From Blastococcus sp. (lineage in GTDB: Bacteria; Actinomycetota; Actinomycetes; Mycobacteriales; Geodermatophilaceae): a stretch of 64,000 bases of DNA. Both the position numbers and the translations under genes were made by a program. The stretch is taken from the NCBI GenBank assembly GCA_025465355.1, contig JAODNN010000009.1:1-64000 (forward strand), given 5' to 3'. A model generated the notes under the pieces. The model was not told the origin of the DNA. It worked only from the letters and a program-made list of their open reading frames with translations, and ran no database searches. Positions 8,173 through 16,015 of this stretch are shown here, one piece after another; positions within the stretch are counted from its first letter, which is position 1, and every line of letters starts with the position of its first letter.

Positions 8173-8190
8173 TAGTTGCACTCTCAACTA
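8173..8190. promoter_or_regulatory. Predicted operator (MarR-type half-sites) before the LLM gene
   Basis: Perfect inverted repeat TAGTTG-CACTCT-CAACTA, 15 nt before the ATG of the monooxygenase. AGTTG...CAACT half-sites are typical of MarR/OhrR-family operators in actinobacteria. No MarR gene is in the neighbourhood, so the regulator would act from elsewhere. Confidence 0.55.
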
Positions 8191-8204
8191 GGGGCGGGCG
8201 CGCG

Positions 8205-9362
8205 ATGCAGTTCGGAATCTTCTCGGTCAGTGATGTCACTCCCGACCCGACCACCGGCCGGGTCCCCACGGAGAACGAGCGGATCAAGGCGATGGTCGCC
8301 ATCGCGCTGAAGGCCGAGGAGGTGGGGCTCGACGTCTTCGCGACCGGGGAGCACCACAACCCGCCGTTCGTGATGTCCTCCCCCACCACGTACCTCGGCT
8401 ACGTCGCCGCCAAGACCTCGACGCTCGAGCTGTCGACCTCCACGACGCTGATCACCACCAACGACCCGGTGAAGATCGCCGAGGACTACGCGATGCTGCA
8501 GCACCTGGCCGACGGACGGGTCGACCTGATGATGGGCCGCGGCAACACCGGCCCGGTCTATCCCTGGTTCGGCCAGGACATCCGCACCGGCATCGAGCTC
8601 GCGGTGGAGAACTATGCACTGCTGCGCCGGCTGTGGCGCGAGGACGTCGTCGACTGGGAGGGGAAGTTCCGGACGCCGCTGCAGGGCTTCACCTCGGTCC
8701 CGCGTCCGCTCGACGGCGTCCCCCCGTTCGTCTGGCACGGCTCGATCCGGAGCCCGCAGATCGCCGAGCAGGCGGCGTACTACGGCGACGGCTTCTTCCA
8801 CAACCACATCTTCTGGCCGAAGGAGCACACCCAGCGGATGGTGGAGTTCTACCGCCGCCGCTTCGAGCACTACGGCCACGGCGCGGCCGACCAGGCGATC
8901 GTCGGCCTCGGGGGGCAGGTCTTCATGCGGAAGAACAGCCAGGACGCCGTGAACGAGTTCCGCCCGTACTTCGACAATGCGCCGGTCTACGGCCACGGCC
9001 CGTCGCTGGAGGAGTTCACCTCCGAGACGCCTCTGACGGTGGGCAGTCCGCAGCAGATCATCGAGCGGACGCTGGGCTTCCGCGACTACGTCGGCGACTA
9101 CCAGCGCCAGCTCTTCCTCATCGATCACGCGGGCCTGCCGTTGAAGACGGTGCTCGAGCAGCTGGACATCCTCGGCGAGGAGGTCGTGCCGGTGCTCCGC
9201 AAGGAATTCGCCGCACTGAAGCCCCCACACGTCCCGGACGCGCCGACTCACGCCTCGCTCGTGGCTGCCGCCGGTGGCGCCCGCGACGCGACGGTCCACG
9301 CACCTGCCGACGACGTCACCGGCCGGGCCCCCGCCGAGGCGGCGGAGGAGGTGGAGCCCTGA
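8205..9362 (+). CDS. LLM-class flavin-dependent monooxygenase (CE1758-like)
   Basis: 385 residues, bacterial-luciferase-like TIM barrel using reduced FMN. MQFGIFSVSDVTPDPTTGRV begins the protein; GEHHNPPF, the conserved STTLITTNDPVKIAEDYAMLQHLADGRVDLMMGRG stretch and the WHGSIRSPQIAEQAA region fit the CE1758 family of luciferase-like enzymes. The last 40 residues are a low-complexity Ala/Pro/Glu tail. The next gene overlaps its stop by one base and encodes the matching FMN reductase, so reduced flavin is probably made by the partner. Substrate unknown. The start at 8205 is the family start; the reading frame open to 8046 would absorb the operator. Confidence 0.85.
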   Translation: MQFGIFSVSDVTPDPTTGRVPTENERIKAMVAIALKAEEVGLDVFATGEHHNPPFVMSSPTTYLGYVAAKTSTLELSTSTTLITTNDPVKIAEDYAMLQHLADGRVDLMMGRGNTGPVYPWFGQDIRTGIELAVENYALLRRLWREDVVDWEGKFRTPLQGFTSVPRPLDGVPPFVWHGSIRSPQIAEQAAYYGDGFFHNHIFWPKEHTQRMVEFYRRRFEHYGHGAADQAIVGLGGQVFMRKNSQDAVNEFRPYFDNAPVYGHGPSLEEFTSETPLTVGSPQQIIERTLGFRDYVGDYQRQLFLIDHAGLPLKTVLEQLDILGEEVVPVLRKEFAALKPPHVPDAPTHASLVAAAGGARDATVHAPADDVTGRAPAEAAEEVEP

Positions 9363-9979
9363 TGAGCAACGACACGCGCGCCCTTGCCGTCGTCAGCGCC
9401 GGGTTGAGCAACCCGTCGTCCACCCGGCTGCTCGCCGACCGGCTCACCACCGCCACCGTCGCGGCGCTGCACGAGCGCGGGATCACGCCCACCGTCGAGG
9501 TGGTCGAGCTCCGGCAGCACGCCCGCGACCTGGCCGACAGCCTGCTCACCGGCTTCCCCAATGCCTCGCTGCGCGAGGCGGTGGACACGGTGACGGGCGC
9601 CGACGGGCTGATCGCGGTGACCCCGATCTTCTCGGCGTCCTACAGCGGGCTGTTCAAGACCTTCTTCGACGTGCTGGACAAGGACGCGCTGACCGCCAAG
9701 CCGGTGCTGATGGGCGCGACGGCCGGCACCGCACGGCATTCGCTGGCACTGGAGCACGCACTCCGGCCACTGTTCTCCTACCTGCGGGCCGTGGTCGCCC
9801 CCACCGCGGTCTTCGCCGCATCGGAGGACTGGGCCGGGAGCGGCGGAGCCTTGCACGACCGGATCGTTCGCGCCGCTGAGGAACTGGCCGATCTCGTGGC
9901 CGGCCGGCCGCCTGCCGCTCCGGCCGATCCCTTCGATGACCCCACGACCTCCTTCGAGGAGCTCCTCCGCCGCAGCTGA
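9362..9979 (+). CDS. NAD(P)H-dependent FMN reductase, LLM-partnered (CE1759-like)
   Basis: 205 residues, flavodoxin-like fold. VVSAGLSNPSSTRLLADRL at the N-terminus is the phosphate-binding loop, TPIFSASYSGLFKTFFDVLD the flavin-contact segment, and GATAGTARHSLALEHALRPLF the third conserved block. Its ATG overlaps the stop of the LLM enzyme (TGATG), so the two are coupled; together they form a two-component monooxygenase. Confidence 0.87.
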   Translation: MSNDTRALAVVSAGLSNPSSTRLLADRLTTATVAALHERGITPTVEVVELRQHARDLADSLLTGFPNASLREAVDTVTGADGLIAVTPIFSASYSGLFKTFFDVLDKDALTAKPVLMGATAGTARHSLALEHALRPLFSYLRAVVAPTAVFAASEDWAGSGGALHDRIVRAAEELADLVAGRPPAAPADPFDDPTTSFEELLRRS

Positions 9980-10070
9980 TGGCTCGGGTGGGTACTAGCT
10001 CACCGGCAGGTGGAGGTCGATCAGAACGGGCCGTTGCGGCCCCATGTGGGCCCAGATCAGCCTGACGCGT

Positions 10071-10100
10071 GACCGACCGCCGGAGCGATCATGGTCGGTC
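10071..10100. terminator. Weak hairpin at the 3' end of the MFS gene
   Basis: GACCGACC (10071-10078) and GGTCGGTC (10093-10100) form an 8-bp stem around a 14-nt loop; it spans the stop codon of the minus-strand MFS gene and sits about 90 nt past the FMN reductase on the plus strand. A second small stem, GGGCC-GTTGC-GGCCC, lies at 10028-10042. Either may end the convergent transcripts. Confidence 0.35.
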
Positions 10101-11345
10101 TGTGGCGACCTGCGGCAGGAGGTCCGGCAGCGACGACGGCGCCGCCGGCTCGCTCGCAGGACGGCGGACCACCAGGAGGCCGGCCACGCCGACGGCCAGC
10201 GCGGGGAGGGCCAGGATCGCCGACGCGTGCGCCACGGACATGGCGGTGGCGAGCGTCCCGGCGAGAAGCGCACCGAGCACCTGGGCGCTGCCGAGGGCAC
10301 CCTCGAGGAACGAGAAGGCGGTTCCCCGCGAAGCCTGCGGAAGGCGCTGTCCGATGACCGCCCCGGCCGGGACAGTCATGACGTCCAACGCGCCGGCGGC
10401 AAGGAAAGCGACAGCAACGAACGGCATCGGGCTGTCGAGCACGAATGCGATGAACGCAACCGTGCTCAGCCCGGTGACCAGCCGGCACACCCGCCGGACC
10501 AACTGCCAATGCGCGCCATCGGAACTCACCAGCAGGGCCGTGAGGAGCGCCGCGATCGGCGGGATGGTCGCCAGCAGGCCTGTGCCCCTCGCGCCGTACC
10601 CCAGGTGGGACGCGTACGCCACCATGAGGCTCTCGACCGTGACGCCCAGGACGGCGGCGATCGTCACCGCACCGGCGGACACCATGATCAGCCGGTCGGA
10701 GGTCAGGGCCCTGACGGCGGGCCGGATCAGCGGCTGCCGGTCGTCCGGCTCGCTGGACCGCGTCGGCCGGATCCCCGCGATGAACACGATCGAGACGAGG
10801 AACGAGGCGGCGTTCACGGCGAGCGCCAGCGATGGGCTCGTGGCGGCCACGAGGAAGCCGCCCGCAGCGAACCCGACCAGCGTCATCGCCTGGCGGGTAC
10901 TGGTCCACAGCGTCAGCACGACCATGTAGCGGTCCCCGGAGAGCAGCGGCAGCGCAGCACCGTTGGCCGCCAGGAACGGCGGATCGGCGAGGCCCGCGAC
11001 GAAGGCCAGCACCAGGATGGCCGGCACGGGCAGGTGCGTGAAGGCGAGGACGAGGTAGATGATTCCCCGCCACAGCTCGGCCCCCACCATGACGGAGCGG
11101 TGCGGGAAACGGTCGGCCAGCGTGCCGAGGAGCTGACCGATCCCCAGGTGCGGCAGCAGCGACACCGCGGTGACGGCGGTCGTGGCGAGCGGGCTCCCGG
11201 TCTGCGCGAAGACGAGCAGTCCCAGAGCGAGGCGGGCCGCCCAGTCGCCGCCCTCGGACACCAGGCGGGCGAACCAGAGGCGCCGGAGGGACACATCGGA
11301 CAGCGGCGACGCGAGCGTGCAGATGCGTCGGCCCAGCGTCCTCAT
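10089..11345 (-). CDS. MFS transporter (drug-efflux type)
   Basis: 418 residues from the ATG at 11345, which is preceded by GAGGAACGGGGA. Twelve predicted helices. The loop 2-3 motif is GTLADRFPHRSVMV, and the start (LRRLWFARLVSEGGDWAARLALGLLVF) is typical of the MFS group that includes macrolide exporters. An in-frame ATG at 11378 lies 3 nt after a TACGCT -10-like box, so a longer product is possible. Substrate unknown. Confidence 0.82.
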   Translation of the reverse strand: MRTLGRRICTLASPLSDVSLRRLWFARLVSEGGDWAARLALGLLVFAQTGSPLATTAVTAVSLLPHLGIGQLLGTLADRFPHRSVMVGAELWRGIIYLVLAFTHLPVPAILVLAFVAGLADPPFLAANGAALPLLSGDRYMVVLTLWTSTRQAMTLVGFAAGGFLVAATSPSLALAVNAASFLVSIVFIAGIRPTRSSEPDDRQPLIRPAVRALTSDRLIMVSAGAVTIAAVLGVTVESLMVAYASHLGYGARGTGLLATIPPIAALLTALLVSSDGAHWQLVRRVCRLVTGLSTVAFIAFVLDSPMPFVAVAFLAAGALDVMTVPAGAVIGQRLPQASRGTAFSFLEGALGSAQVLGALLAGTLATAMSVAHASAILALPALAVGVAGLLVVRRPASEPAAPSSLPDLLPQVATDRP

Positions 11346-11442
11346 GGATTCCCCGTTCCTCGTGTTACGAGACTCCATCGGAGCGTAGCTGTGCGATCAC
11401 TCACAGTCGAGGGTAGGACCACTGCTCCTTCATGGAAAGACA

Positions 11443-11479
11443 GAGCCCGGTGGCGGGTGTCCCGCCCGCCACCGGGCTC
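11443..11479. terminator. Strong hairpin
   Basis: Perfect 15-bp stem GAGCCCGGTGGCGGG / CCCGCCACCGGGCTC with a 7-nt loop. On the minus strand it lies between the MFS gene ending at 11911 and the one starting at 11345, and would stop read-through between them. Confidence 0.7.
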
Positions 11480-11910
11480 CATAGTTCACTAGGTCGATCC
11501 GGCGCGTCGTGGTGCCCCTTACTGGGCCGATCCGCCGTCCGCCGCCGCTCAGGCCCACTGCCGTGCGCGCATGGAGCCCCCTCTCGGCCATTCACTCGAT
11601 AGAGGGAAGTTAGCGAGAGGAAGCCCCCGTCGTCTACGTTTCGGCGCGTTGCGACTTCGATCCGTGACAACACCCGGCGTGGCGCCCCCTGTCGCCCTCC
11701 TCGGTGACCGTCGGCGTCATGAGACGGGGCCGTTCGACCTGGTCCTCGCGGTGAGCAACCCCCGAGTACGTCGGCCTCGACGAGGAGGGGGCAGGAGCCG
11801 AGCAAGCCCACCCGTGCCGTCGCGCGGCCGGCCTCGGTGCCGTCACTCGGCGGAGGGCTGTGGTGCGCGCTCCCGGGCTGCTACAACCCCGCCCTGGAGC
11901 CGGGCCGATC
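11480..11910. other. Intergenic stretch with no recognised gene
   Basis: About 430 bp between two minus-strand MFS genes. Frames open across it translate to Arg/Pro/Gly-rich sequence without family resemblance and with poor third-position GC, so I do not call a gene. I see no tRNA fold. A small RNA ending at the 11443-11479 hairpin is possible but unsupported. Confidence 0.4.
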
Positions 11911-13245
11911 TCAGCGGTAGGCGGAGGCGCCGCGCAGCCGGGCTCCGACGGCAACGCGCAACGGCACGAGCACGACGCCGTTCCGGGCCAGCCGCTCGCG
12001 CAGCTGCGCTCGGTGCCGGAGGACGCCGACCAGCCCCACTGCCCAGAAGACGTACTGCACCGCGAACGCGGCACGGAACGCGTCCAGCGAGTAGGCCGTG
12101 GAGGAACCGGGGGTGAGCAGGTCGAGGACGGCCCCGACGGCGAAGATCGTCAGCAGCGCGGCGAGGAAGCCGCCGACATTGACCACGCCACTGGCGCTCC
12201 CCATGCGCTCGGCCGGGTTCTCGGTGCGCGCGTAGTCGAAGCCGATCATCGAACCGGGGCCATTGGTGCCCAGGACGACGACCAGGACGACCAGCAACGC
12301 CAGCGGTGCGCGACCCGGCCACAGCAGCACGACGGTCCACGCGGTCGCGGTCGCGGCGAGGATGCCGAAGACGAGCGCTGAACGGCGCAGCGGCCACCGC
12401 CCGCACAGCCGGCCGAGGAGGGGCCCCACCCCCATGCCGACGATCACGAGCAGGGTGAGCAGCGCGGCCGCCGTCCCCGGTGAGAGGCCCTCCCCCACGA
12501 CCAGGAACGGATAGCCCCACAGCAGCGCGAACACGTTGCCCGAGAACTGGGTGACCAGGTGGGTGTAGAGCCCGATGCGGGTGCCGGGCTCGCGCCAGGT
12601 GACCGCGAGGTTGCGCCGGACGGCGGCCAGATCCGCCGTCGGGACCGGCGCAGTGCCGTCGGGTGCGTCGCGCAGGGCGACGAGCACGAGGAGGGCGACC
12701 AGCAGGCCGGTGGCCGCGGCGCCGAGGAAGGTCGCCTCCCACGACGTGCCGTGCAGCAGCGCTACCAGCGGATAGGCGGCCGCGATGGAGCCGAGCTGAC
12801 CCAGGAGCCCGGTGAGCTGGGTGATCAGCGGGACCATCCGCCCGGGGAACCAGAGGCCGATCACGCGCAGCACGCTGATGAACGTCATGGCGTCCCCGGC
12901 GCCGACCAGGATCCGAGCGACGACGGCGGTCGGGACGTCGGTCGCGAGGGAGAGCACGAGCTGCCCGGCAGCCATGGTGAGCGCGCCGGCCAGGATCATC
13001 CAGCGCGAGCCGAGCCGGTCCAGGACCACGCCGACGGGCACCTGCAGGGCGGCGTAGACGGCGAGCTGCAGCACGAGGAACAGCGAGATCGCCGACGCGC
13101 CGGCGGAGAACCGCTCCTGCGCCTGCACGGCCGCCACCCCGAGCGAGGCGCGGTCGAAGACGGCGACCACGTAGGCCGCCAGGCCCACGCCCCACATCGC
13201 GTAGGCGCGGGCCGACGGTCGGGCAATGGGCGGCGTCAGGCTCAC
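11911..13245 (-). CDS. MFS transporter
   Basis: 444 residues, twelve predicted helices. Begins YAMWGVGLAAYVVAVFDRASLGVA, followed by loop 2-3 PVGVVLDRLGSRWMI, and carries ARILVGAGDAMTFISVLRVIGLWFP in helix 4-5, a pattern seen in nitrate/nitrite- and hexuronate-like MFS groups. The GTG start at 13243-13245 has only an adjacent AGG, so the start is uncertain within the first 15 residues. Substrate unknown. Confidence 0.82.
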   Translation of the reverse strand: MSLTPPIARPSARAYAMWGVGLAAYVVAVFDRASLGVAAVQAQERFSAGASAISLFLVLQLAVYAALQVPVGVVLDRLGSRWMILAGALTMAAGQLVLSLATDVPTAVVARILVGAGDAMTFISVLRVIGLWFPGRMVPLITQLTGLLGQLGSIAAAYPLVALLHGTSWEATFLGAAATGLLVALLVLVALRDAPDGTAPVPTADLAAVRRNLAVTWREPGTRIGLYTHLVTQFSGNVFALLWGYPFLVVGEGLSPGTAAALLTLLVIVGMGVGPLLGRLCGRWPLRRSALVFGILAATATAWTVVLLWPGRAPLALLVVLVVVLGTNGPGSMIGFDYARTENPAERMGSASGVVNVGGFLAALLTIFAVGAVLDLLTPGSSTAYSLDAFRAAFAVQYVFWAVGLVGVLRHRAQLRERLARNGVVLVPLRVAVGARLRGASAYR

Positions 13246-13281
13246 CTCATGGAGGACGCTTCCCGGGCGCCAGACCTTCCG

Positions 13282-14508
13282 CTATGCGTCGTGAAGTCGC
13301 TCACCCGGTGCTGCCATGCCCGACCCGGTCGGGCCGGCGACCGGCCCGGCGACCCGGGCTGAGCCGTCCGTCGCACCGTCCCCCGCGGCCTGCTCCGCCG
13401 GGGACAGCGCCGGCCGGTGCTCCTCCCCCACGGTCGGTTCGTCCTTCAACCGCCCCCGCCGGTGGTCCCAGATGTCGCGGACGATCACCTGGATCATGCT
13501 CGCGACAGGGATCGCGAGGAGCGCCCCGAGGACCCCCATGAGCTCGGCGGCGATGAGGATGGCGACGATCACCGTGAGCGGGTTCAGCTTGACGGTCCGG
13601 GCGAAGATCAGCGGCTGCAGAAGGTGGTTCTCGAGCTGCTGGTAGAGCACGAAGAAGACCAGCACGACGATCCCCGCCGTCGGCGAGTGGACGAAGCCGG
13701 CGAGCACCGCGACCGCGCCGCCGATGGTGGCGCCGACCAGCGGCAGCAGGTCGGCGATGCCGACGAACAGACCGATCAGGCCGGCGAACGGCACGCCCAG
13801 GACCAGCAGCACGACGTAGGTGAGCCCACCGCAGATCACGCTGATGAGCAGGTTGCCCGAGATGTAGCCCGTGACCGACTTCGCGCAGTCGTTGCCCACG
13901 CGGCGGATCCGCTCGCCGGTGGCGGGCGAGAACAGGGCGACCGTGCCGTCGACGAGCATCGGCCCCTCGAGGACGATCAGATAGGCGAGCACGATCACGG
14001 TCACCAGGCCGGCGATGCCCGTGGCCAGCCCGGAGACGATGCCCGCCGCCGGCGCGGTCAGGCCGCTGGCGAACGAGCTGATCTTGGTCTGGTTGTGCTG
14101 CACCCAGTCGAGGACGTGGGTGCGCTGCAGCAGGTCGCCGATCGGGCCCCGGCCGGCCTTGGCCGCCCTGATCTGATCGGGCAGCTCGCCGGCGACCTTG
14201 GTGCCCTCGTTCACCAGCGGCACCGCAAAGGCAGTGATGACAGCGCCCAGGACGACGAACACCACGACGAAGACGAGGAACGTGGCCAGCGCCCGTCGCT
14301 CGCCGCGGAGCAGCCGCCGCTGCACCCAGCCGACGAGCGGTGAGAGTGCGACCGCGAAGAAGGCGCCGATCACGAGCCAGGTCAGCACCTGGCGGACCTG
14401 CAGCACGATGTACAGGAGCAGGGCGGTGGCGAGGACGATGCCGACGGCGACGAGCATCGTGCGCACCGGCACCTTCTCCTGGGCCGGGCGCACGGGGGTA
14501 GAGGTCAC
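13282..14508 (-). CDS. AI-2E family transporter
   Basis: 408 residues, GTG start. Seven or eight predicted helices: the first pair at residues 17-65, the soluble helical segment at about 100-150 (GTKVAGELPDQIRAAKAG), and the conserved C-terminal core with LLPLVGATIGG and FVLYQQLENHLLQPLIFARTVKLNPL. The tail after residue 350 is hydrophilic. Family members export autoinducer-2 or exchange Na+/H+; many are of unknown function. A second paralogue lies at 21869-23206. Confidence 0.88.
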   Translation of the reverse strand: MTSTPVRPAQEKVPVRTMLVAVGIVLATALLLYIVLQVRQVLTWLVIGAFFAVALSPLVGWVQRRLLRGERRALATFLVFVVVFVVLGAVITAFAVPLVNEGTKVAGELPDQIRAAKAGRGPIGDLLQRTHVLDWVQHNQTKISSFASGLTAPAAGIVSGLATGIAGLVTVIVLAYLIVLEGPMLVDGTVALFSPATGERIRRVGNDCAKSVTGYISGNLLISVICGGLTYVVLLVLGVPFAGLIGLFVGIADLLPLVGATIGGAVAVLAGFVHSPTAGIVVLVFFVLYQQLENHLLQPLIFARTVKLNPLTVIVAILIAAELMGVLGALLAIPVASMIQVIVRDIWDHRRGRLKDEPTVGEEHRPALSPAEQAAGDGATDGSARVAGPVAGPTGSGMAAPGERLHDA

Positions 14509-14564
14509 AGGTGGCCCGATGCCCAGCCGCCGCCCCGCTCACTCCCTGGCGAGGGCAGCGATCT

Positions 14565-14636
14565 GGGCACAGCGGCAGCGAACGGGGCACAGCGGCAGCG
14601 AACGGGGCGCAGCGGCAGCGAACGGGGCACAGCGGC
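14565..14636. repeat. 20-bp tandem repeat, about 3.6 copies
   Basis: Unit AACGGGGCACAGCGGCAGCG at 14581-14600, repeated at 14601-14620 (one CA to GC change) and partly at 14565-14580 and 14621-14636. The period of 20 bp is close to two helical turns. It lies in the divergent promoter region between the AI-2E gene (start 14508) and the TetR gene (start 14694), a likely place for cooperative regulator binding. Confidence 0.8.
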
Positions 14637-14693
14637 GGGACGCCGGTCGTCGGCCGGCCGTGGAGCGCTCCGACCGATTACAGTCCCGGATCG

Positions 14694-15326
14694 ATGGCTG
14701 GCCTCATCTCCCCCGCCGATGACCCGACCGTGGACGACGCCCATCGTCGTGGCCGGATCCTGTGGGCGCTCGCCGAGTCGATGGCGGAGAAGGGCTACCA
14801 GGCGACCACGATCTCCGACATCGCCCGCGTCGCCCGCGTGTCCAAGACCGTCGTCTACACGCATTTCCGCGACAAGGAAGACTGCCTCCTGGAGCTGTAC
14901 TCCCGCGCCACCGACCGGGTCCTCACAACCGTCCGGGAGGCACAGGAACAGGCCCACGAGGAGCGGCTGGAATGGCGCGACCGGCTGCGGGCCGTGGTCG
15001 CCGCCTACTTCGAGACCCTCGCGAGCGGCCCCGCCGTGGCGTGGGCATCCCTCGTCGAGGTGCAGGCCGCGGGCCGGTCGGCGCTGACACTGCGCCGGGA
15101 GGTCCTGGAGCGGTATGTCGACCTGCTGACCGCGGTCGCCGACGAGCTGGCCCGCGACCATCCCGGCGAGGTGCGACCCGTCGAGCGGCGGCTGATCCTG
15201 GCCGCGGTCGGAGGGATCAACGAGCTCATGCTGGCGCGCGTGGAGCGCGGCGACGCCCAGCACCTGCCGGACGACGCGGACGTCGCGGCCGGGGTACTGA
15301 TCGGCCTGCTGGAACGCCGCGGCTGA
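14694..15326 (+). CDS. TetR-family transcriptional regulator
   Basis: 210 residues. Helix-turn-helix at about residues 37-65 (YQATTISDIARVARVSKTVV), followed by YTHFRDKEDCLLELY, the usual TetR extension. The ATG at 14694 lies 9 nt after a TACAGT -10-like box (14679-14684), giving a very short leader. Likely targets are its own gene and the divergent AI-2E transporter, through the tandem repeat between them. Ligand unknown. A frame open upstream to 14511 would translate the tandem repeat and is not supported. Confidence 0.85.
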   Translation: MAGLISPADDPTVDDAHRRGRILWALAESMAEKGYQATTISDIARVARVSKTVVYTHFRDKEDCLLELYSRATDRVLTTVREAQEQAHEERLEWRDRLRAVVAAYFETLASGPAVAWASLVEVQAAGRSALTLRREVLERYVDLLTAVADELARDHPGEVRPVERRLILAAVGGINELMLARVERGDAQHLPDDADVAAGVLIGLLERRG

Positions 15327-15500
15327 AGGGACCGACGAGATCGAGCGTGCCTTTACGTTGCTCGACGGCGGCCTGATCGGCGCACTCCCCCGGCGAGCGG
15401 AGAGATCACCTGCTCGGACGTCGTGATCGATTCCGACGAGTAACCGGCGCACCCCGCGGGCAGGAAGAGCACAACCACCCCGACGAGAGGAGCGCCGTCC

Positions 15501-15902
15501 ATGGCGTCAGTCATCCACTACACGATCGCCACCGAGGCCGAGAAGAACCCCGACTTCCGTCGTGTCCTGTGGACCGGCGAGCACACCCAGCTCGTGATCA
15601 TGACCATCCCGCCGGGCGGCGAGATCGGCGAGGAGACGCACGAGGACACCGACCAGATCCTCACCTTCGTCAGCGGGACCGGGAAGGCGATCGTCTCGGG
15701 GGCGGAGAAGAACGTGACCCAGGGCGACCTTGTCGTCGTCCCGGCGGGCAGGAAGCACAACTTCGTCAACACCGGTCCGAACCCGCTGATCCTCTACACG
15801 GTCTACGGCCCGCCGGAGCACGCCGACGGCGCGGTGCACGCGACGAAGGAGGAGGCCGACCGCCTGGAGGAGGCCGGCAAGGACGAGCCGCCGACCAGCT
15901 GA
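15501..15902 (+). CDS. Small cupin-domain protein
   Basis: 133 residues, single cupin barrel. The first cupin motif reads PPGGEIGEETHEDTDQILTFVSG (one His and acidic residues as potential metal ligands), the second GDLVVVPAGRKHNFVNTG. GAGAGGAG lies 8 nt before the ATG. The C-terminal 25 residues are charged and probably disordered. It precedes the transhydrogenase gene by 113 nt that contain hairpins, so the two may share a transcript only partly. Substrate unknown. Confidence 0.82.
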   Translation: MASVIHYTIATEAEKNPDFRRVLWTGEHTQLVIMTIPPGGEIGEETHEDTDQILTFVSGTGKAIVSGAEKNVTQGDLVVVPAGRKHNFVNTGPNPLILYTVYGPPEHADGAVHATKEEADRLEEAGKDEPPTS

Positions 15903-15916
15903 GGGCGGGAACTCCC

Positions 15917-15979
15917 GGGACGGCTGGCCGTCCCCCGAACGGGACCGCAGACTCAGGACACGAGTGCACCGTTCGGGGG
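15917..15979 (+). terminator. Two overlapping hairpins between the cupin and transhydrogenase genes
   Basis: First stem GGGACGGC-TG-GCCGTCCC (15917-15934). Second, longer-range stem CCCCCGAACGG (15932-15942) with CCGTTCGGGGG (15969-15979). The two share bases 15932-15934, so they partly compete. This could be a terminator with partial read-through or an attenuator ahead of the transhydrogenase operon. Confidence 0.5.
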
Positions 15980-16015
15980 CCGGCCGGTCCCCGCCGGACC
16001 GAGGAGGGGACGCCC

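Noticed and set aside
11401-11811. Minus-strand frame of 136 codons before the MFS gene
   Set aside because: It runs across a strong terminator hairpin and has no recognisable protein features.
14565-14636. Tandem repeat considered as a CRISPR array
   Set aside because: Units abut with no spacers, and no cas genes are present.
14511-14693. N-terminal extension of the TetR gene through the tandem repeat
   Set aside because: It would translate a 20-bp repeat out of register and has no TetR-like residues; a -10 box lies inside it.
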